Shown here: piece by piece, positions 11,981-18,442 of the stretch
Numbering within the stretch: position 1 is the first letter of the stretch
How the letters are laid out: each line of letters starts with the position of its first letter
DNA from: AC-32 sp035624425
Lineage (GTDB): Bacteria > Actinomycetota > Thermoleophilia > Gaiellales > Gaiellaceae
Reading direction: 5' to 3'
DNA length: 19,657 nucleotides
Assembly (NCBI GenBank): GCA_035624425.1
Contig: DASPRN010000103.1
Span: 1 to 19,657 of the forward strand
Position numbers and translations under genes: made by a program
The notes under the pieces: model-generated
Told to the model about the DNA's origin: nothing
Seen by the model: only the letters and a program-made list of their open reading frames with translations
Database searches by the model: none

Positions 11981-12487
11981 GGGCGTCACCTCGATGGCCA
12001 TCAGGATCGCGTCGACCGGATCGCCGGCGCGCAGGAAATGGCCCTTGCGGTAGCCCTCCTGCTCGAAGCCGAAGCTCTCGTACAGGCGAAGCGCCGGCTC
12101 GTTGTGTGGGAAGACGTGCAGCTCGAGCTTCGTCACGCCGACGTCCCGGGCCCACTCGACAGCCTGCGTGAGCAGCGCGCGGCCCACGCCCTGGCGACGA
12201 TGGCTCCGCGCCACCATCAGCCCGAGGTCGGCCACGTGCCGGCTGGCCGGATGGATGTCGCGAGCCAGCGAGAGGCGGCCGACGATCCCGTCCGGAGCCT
12301 CGGCCACGAACACGGCGGCGTTCCGCGAGCGGCGAATCGCCCGCAGGTAGCGCCGCTCCGCGCGCGCCCCGGGAAAGCCGCCGTCCGAGATCAGCCAGCC
12401 CTCGGGTTCGCTGCCGACCTCGCGGCCGAGCGCGGCCAGCCCGGCAGCGTCCCGGGGCTCCGCGCGCCTGATTCGGAACTCGCTCAT
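11969..12487 (-). CDS. GNAT-family N-acetyltransferase
   Basis: This 172-residue protein transfers an acetyl group from acetyl-CoA to an amine. The acetyl-CoA pyrophosphate loop is RRQGVG (97-102), in the A motif that begins with ADLGLMVARSHRRQGVGRAL. Motif B is NEPALRLYESFGFEQEGYRKGHF (129-151), with the usual Tyr near the thiol. The pattern resembles RimJ/RimI and PhnO-like members; the substrate cannot be read. The frame continues upstream to 12529, but ATG 12487 is preferred because GAAGG lies 7 bases before it and the fold begins at FRIRRAEP. It follows the GGT-like gene by 57 bases on the same strand, so the two may be cotranscribed. Its stop codon is part of the inverted repeat that precedes dedA. 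Confidence 0.9.
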   Translation of the reverse strand: MSEFRIRRAEPRDAAGLAALGREVGSEPEGWLISDGGFPGARAERRYLRAIRRSRNAAVFVAEAPDGIVGRLSLARDIHPASRHVADLGLMVARSHRRQGVGRALLTQAVEWARDVGVTKLELHVFPHNEPALRLYESFGFEQEGYRKGHFLRAGDPVDAILMAIEVTPRRV

Positions 12488-12544
12488 GCTGTCACCTTCG
12501 ATCCTTGCGGCCCGGCCTGAAAGCGACATCGCAAGCGACGTCGC

Positions 12545-14095
12545 TCATTCGACCACGATGCCGTGGCCGCCGCGGCGCGGGTCGCCGGCAGCAGCGAGTG
12601 TCCCGTCGGGCCGGATCTCGACCCCGGACGCCCCGCCGAAGAACAGGTTCCGGTTACGCCAGCGGATCAGGTCGTAGCCCCAGGCGGCCAGGCGCTCGAT
12701 CTCGGCCGGGTCGTTGCCGCCTTCACAGTGCAGATGGTCGCCGTCGAGATGGACCCGAGGCCGGACGATCGCCTCCTCGACGCCGAGGCCGTGGCCGACG
12801 ACGTTCACGACGATCTGGAGGATCGCGCCGCGGAGGCGCAGCGAGCCGGCGCTGCCGACGACAAGCCTCGGGCGGCCGTCGCGCAGGACGAGCGACGGCG
12901 CCATCCCGCTGGTGAAGCGCATGCCCGGCCGCGGCACGCGCCCGGTCGCCGCCAGGTCGAACTCGCCGAGCATGTTGTTCAGCTGGACGCCCGTGCCCGG
13001 CACGATCACCCCCGAGCCGGAGCCCGTCGACGCGGTCAGTGAGGCGGCGTTGCCGCGCCCGTCGACCACCGAGATGTGCGTTGTGCCGCTCGCCGTCTCC
13101 GGGAGCCGCGAGCGCAGGCGCCGGACGGCTGCGCGGAGCGGAGCAGAGGCGTAGAGGCGGTGGGCGAGCCCGCCTCGGTGGAGCCCGCGGCCGAAGCCGC
13201 TGGCGGCGCGCGCGGCCTCCTGCTCTCGCATGATCTCGGCGAGCTGCGCCATCGCCTCCGCGCTGCCCGGTCCGCCGGCGAGGCCCGTCCATTCGAGCAG
13301 CCGGATGCCGAGGCCGATCAGCGTGCCGCCGGTCGAGGGCGGCGGGTTCGACTCGAACTCGTGGCCGAGGAAGGGCGCGCGCACCGGCCGGCGTTGAACG
13401 ACGCGGTACTCGGCGAGGTCGCGAAGGGTGAGCGCCCCTCCCTCGTCACGGAGGTGGCGGGCGACGCCGCGCGCGAGCTCGCCGCGGTAGAAGTCCGCCG
13501 CCCCGCGCTCGGCGAGCCGCTCGAGCGTCCCGGCCAGGTCGGTCATCACCAGCCGGTCGCCCGCCTCGAGGCGTTCGCCGGCCCGCGCGTAGACCTTCTC
13601 GCCCTCGGGCGTGTGCCGCAGGATCAGGTCGAGGATCTCGTGCAGGTAGGCCTGCCCTTTCGTCAGCACGATGCCCCCGCGCGCGTGCCGGATGGCCGGC
13701 TCGAGCAGCACGCGCCAGGGGCGCGTGGCGAAGCGGCGGTGCGCCTCGCCGAGCCCCGCGACCGCTCCGGGGACGGCGCACGTGGCCGCCCCGATCCGGA
13801 AGACCTGTGACGACTCGGGCGTGAAGACGACATCCACCGACTCCATCTCGCGGACGGCGCCGCGCTGGCCGAGGCCCGGCACGGTGACGAAGTGGTCGAG
13901 GACGCGGGTCGTCCGGTCGCGCGCCCGGTAGACGAGCATGAAGCCGCCGGCGCCCGGGCCGGTGAGCGTGCTCTCCGCGACCCACGAGACGAACGCCGCT
14001 GCGATGCACGCGTCCACGGCGTTGCCGCCCTCCGCCAGGACCTCGGCACCCGCCTCGGCCGTGAGGGGGTGCCCAGCCGCAACCGCCCCTCGCAT
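12545..14095 (-). CDS. Gamma-glutamyltransferase-like Ntn hydrolase
   Basis: The 516-residue protein belongs to the self-cleaving GGT superfamily. The autocleavage site is GTTHISVVDGRGNA, with nucleophile Thr338, giving chains of about 337 and 179 residues, close to E. coli GGT. The start GAVAAGHPLTAEAG and GGNAVDACIAA are typical. Key substrate residues differ: the DFRE.AP segment with the Arg that holds the glutamate carboxylate is LDHFVTVP here, the Ser-Ser pair is replaced in RFTSGMAPS by Ser-Gly, and the oxyanion GSPGGS is GSAGSL. It may therefore act on a substrate other than glutathione, such as another acyl amide. No signal peptide is seen, so it is probably cytoplasmic. ATG 14095 is chosen over the in-frame TTG at 14152 because TACGCT lies six bases upstream and homologous sequence starts here. 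Confidence 0.88.
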   Translation of the reverse strand: MRGAVAAGHPLTAEAGAEVLAEGGNAVDACIAAAFVSWVAESTLTGPGAGGFMLVYRARDRTTRVLDHFVTVPGLGQRGAVREMESVDVVFTPESSQVFRIGAATCAVPGAVAGLGEAHRRFATRPWRVLLEPAIRHARGGIVLTKGQAYLHEILDLILRHTPEGEKVYARAGERLEAGDRLVMTDLAGTLERLAERGAADFYRGELARGVARHLRDEGGALTLRDLAEYRVVQRRPVRAPFLGHEFESNPPPSTGGTLIGLGIRLLEWTGLAGGPGSAEAMAQLAEIMREQEAARAASGFGRGLHRGGLAHRLYASAPLRAAVRRLRSRLPETASGTTHISVVDGRGNAASLTASTGSGSGVIVPGTGVQLNNMLGEFDLAATGRVPRPGMRFTSGMAPSLVLRDGRPRLVVGSAGSLRLRGAILQIVVNVVGHGLGVEEAIVRPRVHLDGDHLHCEGGNDPAEIERLAAWGYDLIRWRNRNLFFGGASGVEIRPDGTLAAAGDPRRGGHGIVVE

Positions 14096-14101
14096 GGACC
14101 T

Positions 14102-14107
14102 AGCGTA
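14102..14107 (-). promoter_or_regulatory. -10 hexamer TACGCT for the GGT-like gene
   Basis: On the minus strand TACGCT ends 6 bases before the ATG at 14095. It lies 24 bases from the opposing TATTGT of the plus-strand gene, so the two promoters share their upstream DNA. Confidence 0.4.
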
Positions 14108-14130
14108 GTCGCGCAGACCAACGGCCACGG

Positions 14131-14136
14131 TATTGT
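14131..14136 (+). promoter_or_regulatory. -10 hexamer TATTGT for the membrane-protein gene
   Basis: TATTGT ends 8 bases before TTG 14145, which would make that TTG the first or near-first codon of the mRNA. It would overlap the alternative TTG start at 14133 and so argues against it. Confidence 0.35.
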
Positions 14137-14144
14137 CCAGGCGC

Positions 14145-15755
14145 TTGGTCAAGGCTAGCCCGCTCGCCCGAGAAGCATCGTTGTCGGCCGCAGCGGCGGG
14201 CGCGTGCGCCGCGCTGCTTGCGTGGCTTGGTCCTCCGGGCTCCGACCTGGCGGAGCACGCCTACCAGCGCACGCTCTTCCTCCACCACGGCTTCGCGCTT
14301 TGGAACAACTTCTGGTACGCGGGCCGCTACAGCTTCGTCACCTACAGCCTCCTCTACTACCCGCTCGCCGGGTTTTTCGGGATCCGCCTCCTGGCAGTGG
14401 CGACCATCTCGACCGCAGCGCTGGCCTTCGCGGTCGTCATCGGGCGCGAATGGGGGCCGGCGGTGCGCTGGTCGAGCCGGACCTTCGCGGTCGTCTGGGC
14501 CGGCATCGTCCTCTCGGCGGCCTTTCCGTTTGCGCTCGGCGCGGCGCTGGCGCTGCTCGCGATCTGGGCGCTGCAAGCGGGCAAGAACGGACGCTTCGCC
14601 GTGCTCGCGGCGCTGACGCTGGCGGCAAGCCCACTCGCCTTCCTGCTGCTGGCCCTGCTCCTCGCGGGCTTCGGCCTCGCGCGCTGGCGCGACCGCTCGG
14701 CGCTGCTCGTGCCGGGGCTGATCGTGGTGGGGTTCGGCTCGGCCGAGGCGCTGCTCTGGCGCCTCTTCCCCGGAGGCGGGCTCTACCCGTTCTCACCGCA
14801 GGAGCTGGCCGCGGCCGTCACCTTCTGCGTCCTCGGCGCCGCGCTGACCTGGCGCGTGGAGCGGGCCCGCGCGCTGCGCTGGGTGTTCGTCGTCTACCTG
14901 GCAGCCTGCATCACGGCGTTTCTGATCCCGTCCGCGATCGGCGAGAACGTCGCGCGCATGCGCTACGCCGCCGTGCCGGTCGCCGTGCTGCTGCTCTCGC
15001 TGCGGCGCTGGCGGCCGCTTCCCGTGTGCCTCGGCGCGCTTGCGCTCGCTGCCTCGTGGAACGTGACCCCAATCGCCTTTCAGTACCTGAAGGGCCGAGC
15101 CGACCCCGCCTCGAAGCCCGCCTACTGGTCGGCCGCGATCGGCTACCTCGAGGCCCACCGCTCACCGTCCTACCGCGTAGAGGCGGTGGACACCGCCGGG
15201 CACTGGCCGGCCGTCTACCTCGCCGAGGCGCAGATCCCGCTGGCCCGCGGAGGGTTCCGGCAGGACGACTTCCCCCAGAACAAGGTGCTCTACGACGAGC
15301 TCGGCCCCGCCGCATACCTGCGCTGGCTACGGGGTCTCGGCGTCCGTTACGTCGTTCTGACGAATGCACCATCCGACTACAGCGCCAAGGGGGAGGCGGC
15401 GCTGCTGCGCAGCGGGCGCTCGGGCCTGCGGACGGTCTTCCGGGCACCGAACGTGACGATCTTCGCGGTGCCAAGGCCGCGGCCGATCCTCACGGGCCCC
15501 GGCGACCCGAGCGTCCTCAGCATGACCGGCTCGCGCGTCCTCGTCGACCTCTCGCGGCCCGGCCGCTACCGGCTCGCCGTGCGCTACTCGCCTTACTGGC
15601 ACGCAGAGAACGCGTGCCTCCTCAGCGCGGAGGACGGAATGACGACGATCGACGCCCGACGGCCCGGCAGGTTGCAGCTCGCTTTCCGCGTCAACGCGGC
15701 GAGCGCGCTCGCCGCGGTCGTGGGCGACGACAAGCGGGCCTGCGACACGAGCTGA
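14145..15755 (+). CDS. Polytopic membrane protein, GT-C glycosyltransferase-like
   Basis: The 536-residue protein has about nine hydrophobic helices in its first 320 residues, then a soluble, probably extracytoplasmic, domain. After the first helix comes GSDLAEHAYQRTLFL and HHGFALWNNFWYAGRYSF. This acidic and His-containing loop, followed by a tract rich in Trp and Tyr, resembles the first loop of GT-C enzymes, which move sugars from lipid-linked donors to acceptors outside the membrane. It also resembles membrane proteins annotated as 6-pyruvoyl-tetrahydropterin-synthase-related. The C-terminal part has LRWLRGLGVRYVVLTNAP and a late beta-rich domain. I favour TTG 14145; TTG 14133 (12 bases earlier) and TTG 14181 are alternatives. 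No ribosome site is seen, consistent with a leaderless transcript. No sugar or lipid partner gene is adjacent, so the substrate is unknown. Confidence 0.7.
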   Translation: MVKASPLAREASLSAAAAGACAALLAWLGPPGSDLAEHAYQRTLFLHHGFALWNNFWYAGRYSFVTYSLLYYPLAGFFGIRLLAVATISTAALAFAVVIGREWGPAVRWSSRTFAVVWAGIVLSAAFPFALGAALALLAIWALQAGKNGRFAVLAALTLAASPLAFLLLALLLAGFGLARWRDRSALLVPGLIVVGFGSAEALLWRLFPGGGLYPFSPQELAAAVTFCVLGAALTWRVERARALRWVFVVYLAACITAFLIPSAIGENVARMRYAAVPVAVLLLSLRRWRPLPVCLGALALAASWNVTPIAFQYLKGRADPASKPAYWSAAIGYLEAHRSPSYRVEAVDTAGHWPAVYLAEAQIPLARGGFRQDDFPQNKVLYDELGPAAYLRWLRGLGVRYVVLTNAPSDYSAKGEAALLRSGRSGLRTVFRAPNVTIFAVPRPRPILTGPGDPSVLSMTGSRVLVDLSRPGRYRLAVRYSPYWHAENACLLSAEDGMTTIDARRPGRLQLAFRVNAASALAAVVGDDKRACDTS

Positions 15756-15807
15756 CGGCCGCGCAAGCCGGACGACCTGCGGGGGACCGAACCAGCAACT
15801 TGGTCCT

Positions 15808-15830
15808 CGCGTGCGCGTGCGCGCGCACGC
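15808..15830. repeat. Z-DNA-prone alternating purine-pyrimidine tract with hairpin
   Basis: All 23 bases alternate pyrimidine and purine, almost all as CG and GT/CA steps. The 9-base arms at 15809-15817 and 15822-15830 are perfectly complementary around a 4-base loop, so the tract can also be the terminator hairpin of the upstream plus-strand gene. Confidence 0.75.
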
Positions 15831-15834
15831 CCCT

Positions 15835-15853
15835 GGGTGGGTGGGGGTTAGGG
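15835..15853 (+). other. G-quadruplex motif in the convergent intergenic gap
   Basis: GGGTGGGTGGGGGTTAGGG has four runs of at least three G with loops of 1, 1 and 3 bases, a very stable class of parallel quadruplex. It lies 80 bases after the plus-strand membrane-protein gene, so it would be present in that gene's mRNA tail; the ftsZ mRNA would carry the C-rich complement. Confidence 0.8.
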
Positions 15854-15859
15854 ACGGTA

Positions 15860-15873
15860 CCCGCCCCGGCGGG
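15860..15873. terminator. GC-rich hairpin after ftsZ
   Basis: CCCGC and GCGGG pair around CCCG, about 27 bases downstream of the ftsZ stop on the minus strand. No U tract follows. With the nearby quadruplex and alternating tract it makes the whole gap 15756-15899 a structured barrier between two converging genes. Confidence 0.4.
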
Positions 15874-15899
15874 CGGCGGTGTGACGATTCTGTGTCTTC

Positions 15900-17237
15900 T
15901 TAGGGCTGCAGGAAGCTGGGCGGCTCGAGTGCCTCTTCGTCCGCCGCCTCCGCACGGATGGCGATCCTCCGCTGGGCGGCGCGGGCGCCGAACCCCGTCG
16001 CCACGACGGTCACCCAGACCTGACCGGTCAGCCGGTCGTCGATCGTTGCGCCGAAGATGATGTTCGTGTCGCCGGTGGCAGCCTGGCGAACCACCTCGGC
16101 GGCCTCGTTGACCTCGAAGAGCGAGAGGTCATCGCCGCCCGCAATCGAGAGCAGGATGCCCTTGGCCCCCGCGATCTCCGTGTCGATCAGCGGCGAGCGC
16201 AGTGCGTGCTCGGCCGCCTCCCGCGCGCGGTTCTCCCCGGTGGCGGAGAAGCCGATGCCCATCAGCGCCGTGCCAGCGTCCTTCATGATCGTCCGGACGT
16301 CTGCGAAGTCGAGGTTGATGAGACCCGGCAGCGTGATCAGGTCGCAGATGCCCTGCACGCCCTGGCGGAGGACGTCGTCGGCGATCCGGAAGGCATCCAG
16401 CATCGACGTCTCGCGGTCGAGCACCTCGAGCAGCCGCTCGTTCGGGACGACGATCACCGTGTCGCAGTTCCCGCGCAACGCGTCGACGCCGTCGGTTGCC
16501 TGCCGGTGCCGGCGAGTGCCTTCGAACTTGAACGGCGTGGTCACGATCCCGACGGTCAGCGCGCCGAGCTCCTTGGCGATCCGCGCGACGACCGGCCCCG
16601 CGCCGGAGCCGGTGCCACCGCCCTCGCCGGCCGTGACGAAGACCATGTCGGAGCCTCGGAGCGCGCGCTTGATCTGGTCGTAGGCCTCTTCGCCTGCGCG
16701 GCGGCCGAGATCCGGGTCGGCCCCGGAGCCCAGCCCTTCGGTCAGCTCGCGGCCGATGTGGATCTTGACCGGCGCATCGCTCGTCTGCAGCTGCTGGATG
16801 TCGGTGTTGACGGCGACGAACTCGACCTGCGAGATGTCGGCGTCGATCATCCGGTTCACCGCATTGAGGCCGGCGCCGCCGACGCCGACGACGCGGATGA
16901 CGGCGACGTACGCGCCGGGCTCGGGCACGCGGTGCAGCCGTGGCGGCGGCTCGGGAAGCGGTTCCAGCCGCGGGCGCTCAGGCTCGCGCTTCGGCTCGGG
17001 CGCCTGCGGCGGCTCAGGTTTGCGCTCGGGCAGGCGGACTGGCTCGGGCGCTGCCGGCTTGGCCTCCTCGACCCACTCCGGGACGTGCTCGACGGTCTGC
17101 TCCGGAGGTTCGGCCGGGCTCGGCGCGACCTCCTGGTCGGTGCGACCTTCCTTCTCGGCCTGACGCTGGGCTGCCTCCGTGGCACGGAACAGCTCTGCGA
17201 GCGGGCCCTCACGCATGCTCGCGCGCCTGCGCGCCAT
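15900..17237 (-). CDS. ftsZ: FtsZ GTPase with a long N-terminal disordered extension
   Basis: This 445-residue protein is a tubulin-like GTPase that polymerises in cell division. The core runs from about 109 to 417: VVGVGGAGLNAVNRM (116-130), VAVNTDIQQL (141-150), G-loop AGEGGGTGSG (203-212), TPFKFEG, and the T7 loop NLDFADV (308-314) with Asp310 and Asp313, so GTP binding and hydrolysis look intact. Before the core are about 108 residues of low-complexity, Pro- and Glu-rich sequence; most FtsZ proteins have about ten. After the core only about 17 residues separate it from EPPSFLQP, a C-terminal-peptide-like end (compare IPxFLR). ATG 17237 has AAGGAGG six bases upstream and overlaps the end of parA by 29 bases. 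The extension is coded by true codons with the same GC bias. It may be a second FtsZ rather than the main one; no division gene cluster is adjacent. Confidence 0.93.
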   Translation of the reverse strand: MARRRASMREGPLAELFRATEAAQRQAEKEGRTDQEVAPSPAEPPEQTVEHVPEWVEEAKPAAPEPVRLPERKPEPPQAPEPKREPERPRLEPLPEPPPRLHRVPEPGAYVAVIRVVGVGGAGLNAVNRMIDADISQVEFVAVNTDIQQLQTSDAPVKIHIGRELTEGLGSGADPDLGRRAGEEAYDQIKRALRGSDMVFVTAGEGGGTGSGAGPVVARIAKELGALTVGIVTTPFKFEGTRRHRQATDGVDALRGNCDTVIVVPNERLLEVLDRETSMLDAFRIADDVLRQGVQGICDLITLPGLINLDFADVRTIMKDAGTALMGIGFSATGENRAREAAEHALRSPLIDTEIAGAKGILLSIAGGDDLSLFEVNEAAEVVRQAATGDTNIIFGATIDDRLTGQVWVTVVATGFGARAAQRRIAIRAEAADEEALEPPSFLQP

Positions 17238-17979
17238 TGAGCACCTCCTTCGCAAGGTCGCGGTAGGCGTCGGCGGCGCTTCCGCTGGGGTCGTATTTGA
17301 GGACGGACGTGCCCTTGACCGGGGCCTCCGCATAGCGAACGGTCTTCCGGATCCTCGTGTCGAAGACCAGGTCGCCGAAGTTCTCCTGGAGGATCTCCAC
17401 CGCCTCGCGCGAGTGCAGCGTGCGGCTGTCGTACATCGTCGGGAGGATCCCCTCGATCTCGACGTTCGGGTTCAGGTTCTCGCGGATCATCGAGAGCGTG
17501 TTCTCGAGCTGGACGAGCCCCCGCAGCGAGAGGTATTCGCACTGAACCGGGACGATCACCCCGCTCGAGGCGACGAGGGCGTTGATCGTCAGCAGGCCGA
17601 GGGACGGCGGCGTGTCGATCAGGACGTAGTTGTAGTTGTCCTTGACCTCGGCCAGCGCCTTCTCGAGTGCCCGCTCGCGGCCGATCATGCTCGAGAGCGC
17701 AAGCTCGGCACCGGCGAGGTCGATCGACGAGACGGCCAGATCCACCTCGGTGTGGTGGATCACTTCTCCGATCGGAAGTCGGTGCACGAGCACGTCGAAC
17801 ATCGAGCGCTCGATCGAGTCCGGATTGAGCCCCTGGCTCATCGTCAGGTTGCCCTGCGGATCGAGGTCGACCAGCAGCACCTTCAGGCCGTGCTCGGCGA
17901 AGGCGACGCCGAGATTCAGGGTCGTCGTCGTCTTCGCCACACCGCCTTTCTGGTTGGCGAAGGAGATCACGTGCCCCAT
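17209..17979 (-). CDS. parA: ParA/Soj-type chromosome partitioning ATPase
   Basis: This 256-residue protein has the deviant Walker A ANQKGGVAKTTTTLN (residues 8-22), with the signature Lys in KGG, a switch I region LLVDLDPQGNLT, and the Walker B/switch II YVLIDTPPSLG. These define the ParA/Soj ATPases, which dimerise with ATP, bind DNA and position cargo or the origin. The usual Gly of KGGVGKT is Ala; this also occurs in other ParA proteins. ATG 17979 has GGAG five bases upstream; ATG 18042 in the same frame has AAAGGGG upstream and would add 21 residues, but alignment to the family begins at GHVISFANQKGG. No parB follows; instead the ftsZ start lies within its last 29 bases. Its partner may therefore be FtsZ or another DNA-bound factor. 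Confidence 0.93.
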   Translation of the reverse strand: MGHVISFANQKGGVAKTTTTLNLGVAFAEHGLKVLLVDLDPQGNLTMSQGLNPDSIERSMFDVLVHRLPIGEVIHHTEVDLAVSSIDLAGAELALSSMIGRERALEKALAEVKDNYNYVLIDTPPSLGLLTINALVASSGVIVPVQCEYLSLRGLVQLENTLSMIRENLNPNVEIEGILPTMYDSRTLHSREAVEILQENFGDLVFDTRIRKTVRYAEAPVKGTSVLKYDPSGSAADAYRDLAKEVLNGAQAREHA

Positions 17980-18063
17980 CGGCACTCCTTTGTCGTTCTC
18001 GGTCCGGATTCCCGGTCGCGGAAGCAGGCGTGCAAGCCCCATCGAGCCCCTTTCTTCGCTCTC

Positions 18064-18069
18064 ATGCTA
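18064..18069 (-). promoter_or_regulatory. Possible -10 hexamer TAGCAT for parA-ftsZ
   Basis: On the minus strand TAGCAT lies 21 bases before ATG 18042 and 84 bases before ATG 17979. It would give a leader of about 77 bases to the preferred start. No -35 is recognised; it is the best candidate in the 157 bases between azlD and parA. Confidence 0.3.
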
Positions 18070-18136
18070 GCTATCCCTCCGGAAATTGCCCGCGAATTCG
18101 GCTCGACTTGCAGGGGCTTTGGTGCGGGCGCGGGCC

Positions 18137-18442
18137 TCACGTGAGCAGGCGGACGAGAGCAGTCGCAGCCGCGGCGACCACCACCACCAGGGGAAGGGGC
18201 GCCCGCGCCGCGATCGCCGCCGCAGCGGCGCCGACCCCGGCCAGGCGGGCGTCCAGGACGATCTGCCCGTCGCCGCCGACGGTCTGGGTCACGACGAGGG
18301 CCGCGAGCAGCACCGGTCCCAACAGGACGACCACCCCGGCGAGGGGCGCCGGCAGCGGCCTCCGTCCGAGCAGGACCGGCCCGGAAGCCTTGAGGACGAC
18401 CGTCGCGGCACCGACGGCAAGCACGACCAGCCAGACAGTCAC
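18137..18442 (-). CDS. azlD: AzlD-family branched-chain amino acid export subunit
   Basis: The 101-residue hydrophobic protein has about four transmembrane segments: VWLVVLAVGAATVVLKASGP at the N-terminus, then PLAGVVVLLGPVLLAALVVTQ, a central helix, and a final VVVVAAAATALVRLL. This matches AzlD, the small partner of AzlC in the LIV-E exporter of branched-chain amino acids and their toxic analogues. GTG 18442 overlaps the azlC stop in a 4-base GTGA, so the two subunits are translationally coupled. The frame continues open upstream within azlC, but that part is a shadow of azlC. The call relies on size, hydrophobicity and the neighbour. The substrate in this organism is inferred from the family. 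Confidence 0.88.
   Translation of the reverse strand: MTVWLVVLAVGAATVVLKASGPVLLGRRPLPAPLAGVVVLLGPVLLAALVVTQTVGGDGQIVLDARLAGVGAAAAAIAARAPLPLVVVVAAAATALVRLLT

Noticed and set aside
11602..12171. Plus-strand open frame spanning the dedA/GNAT junction
   Set aside because: It runs antisense through dedA and GNAT, and its middle is the inverted repeat; no domain or ribosome site.
14204..16060. Plus-strand open frame of 618 codons overlapping the membrane-protein gene
   Set aside because: It is a +1-frame shadow with Arg/Ala-rich content and no helices, and it runs into the 3' end of ftsZ.
17980..18042. Longer ParA starting at ATG 18042
   Set aside because: It also has a purine-rich ribosome-like site, but the 21 extra residues do not match the family, and ATG 17979 has GGAG at good spacing. 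Kept as an alternative only.
18136..18145. CTCACGTGAG near parA as a parS site
   Set aside because: It shares only the central TCACGTGA with the parS consensus; the flanking GTTT/AAAC bases are missing.
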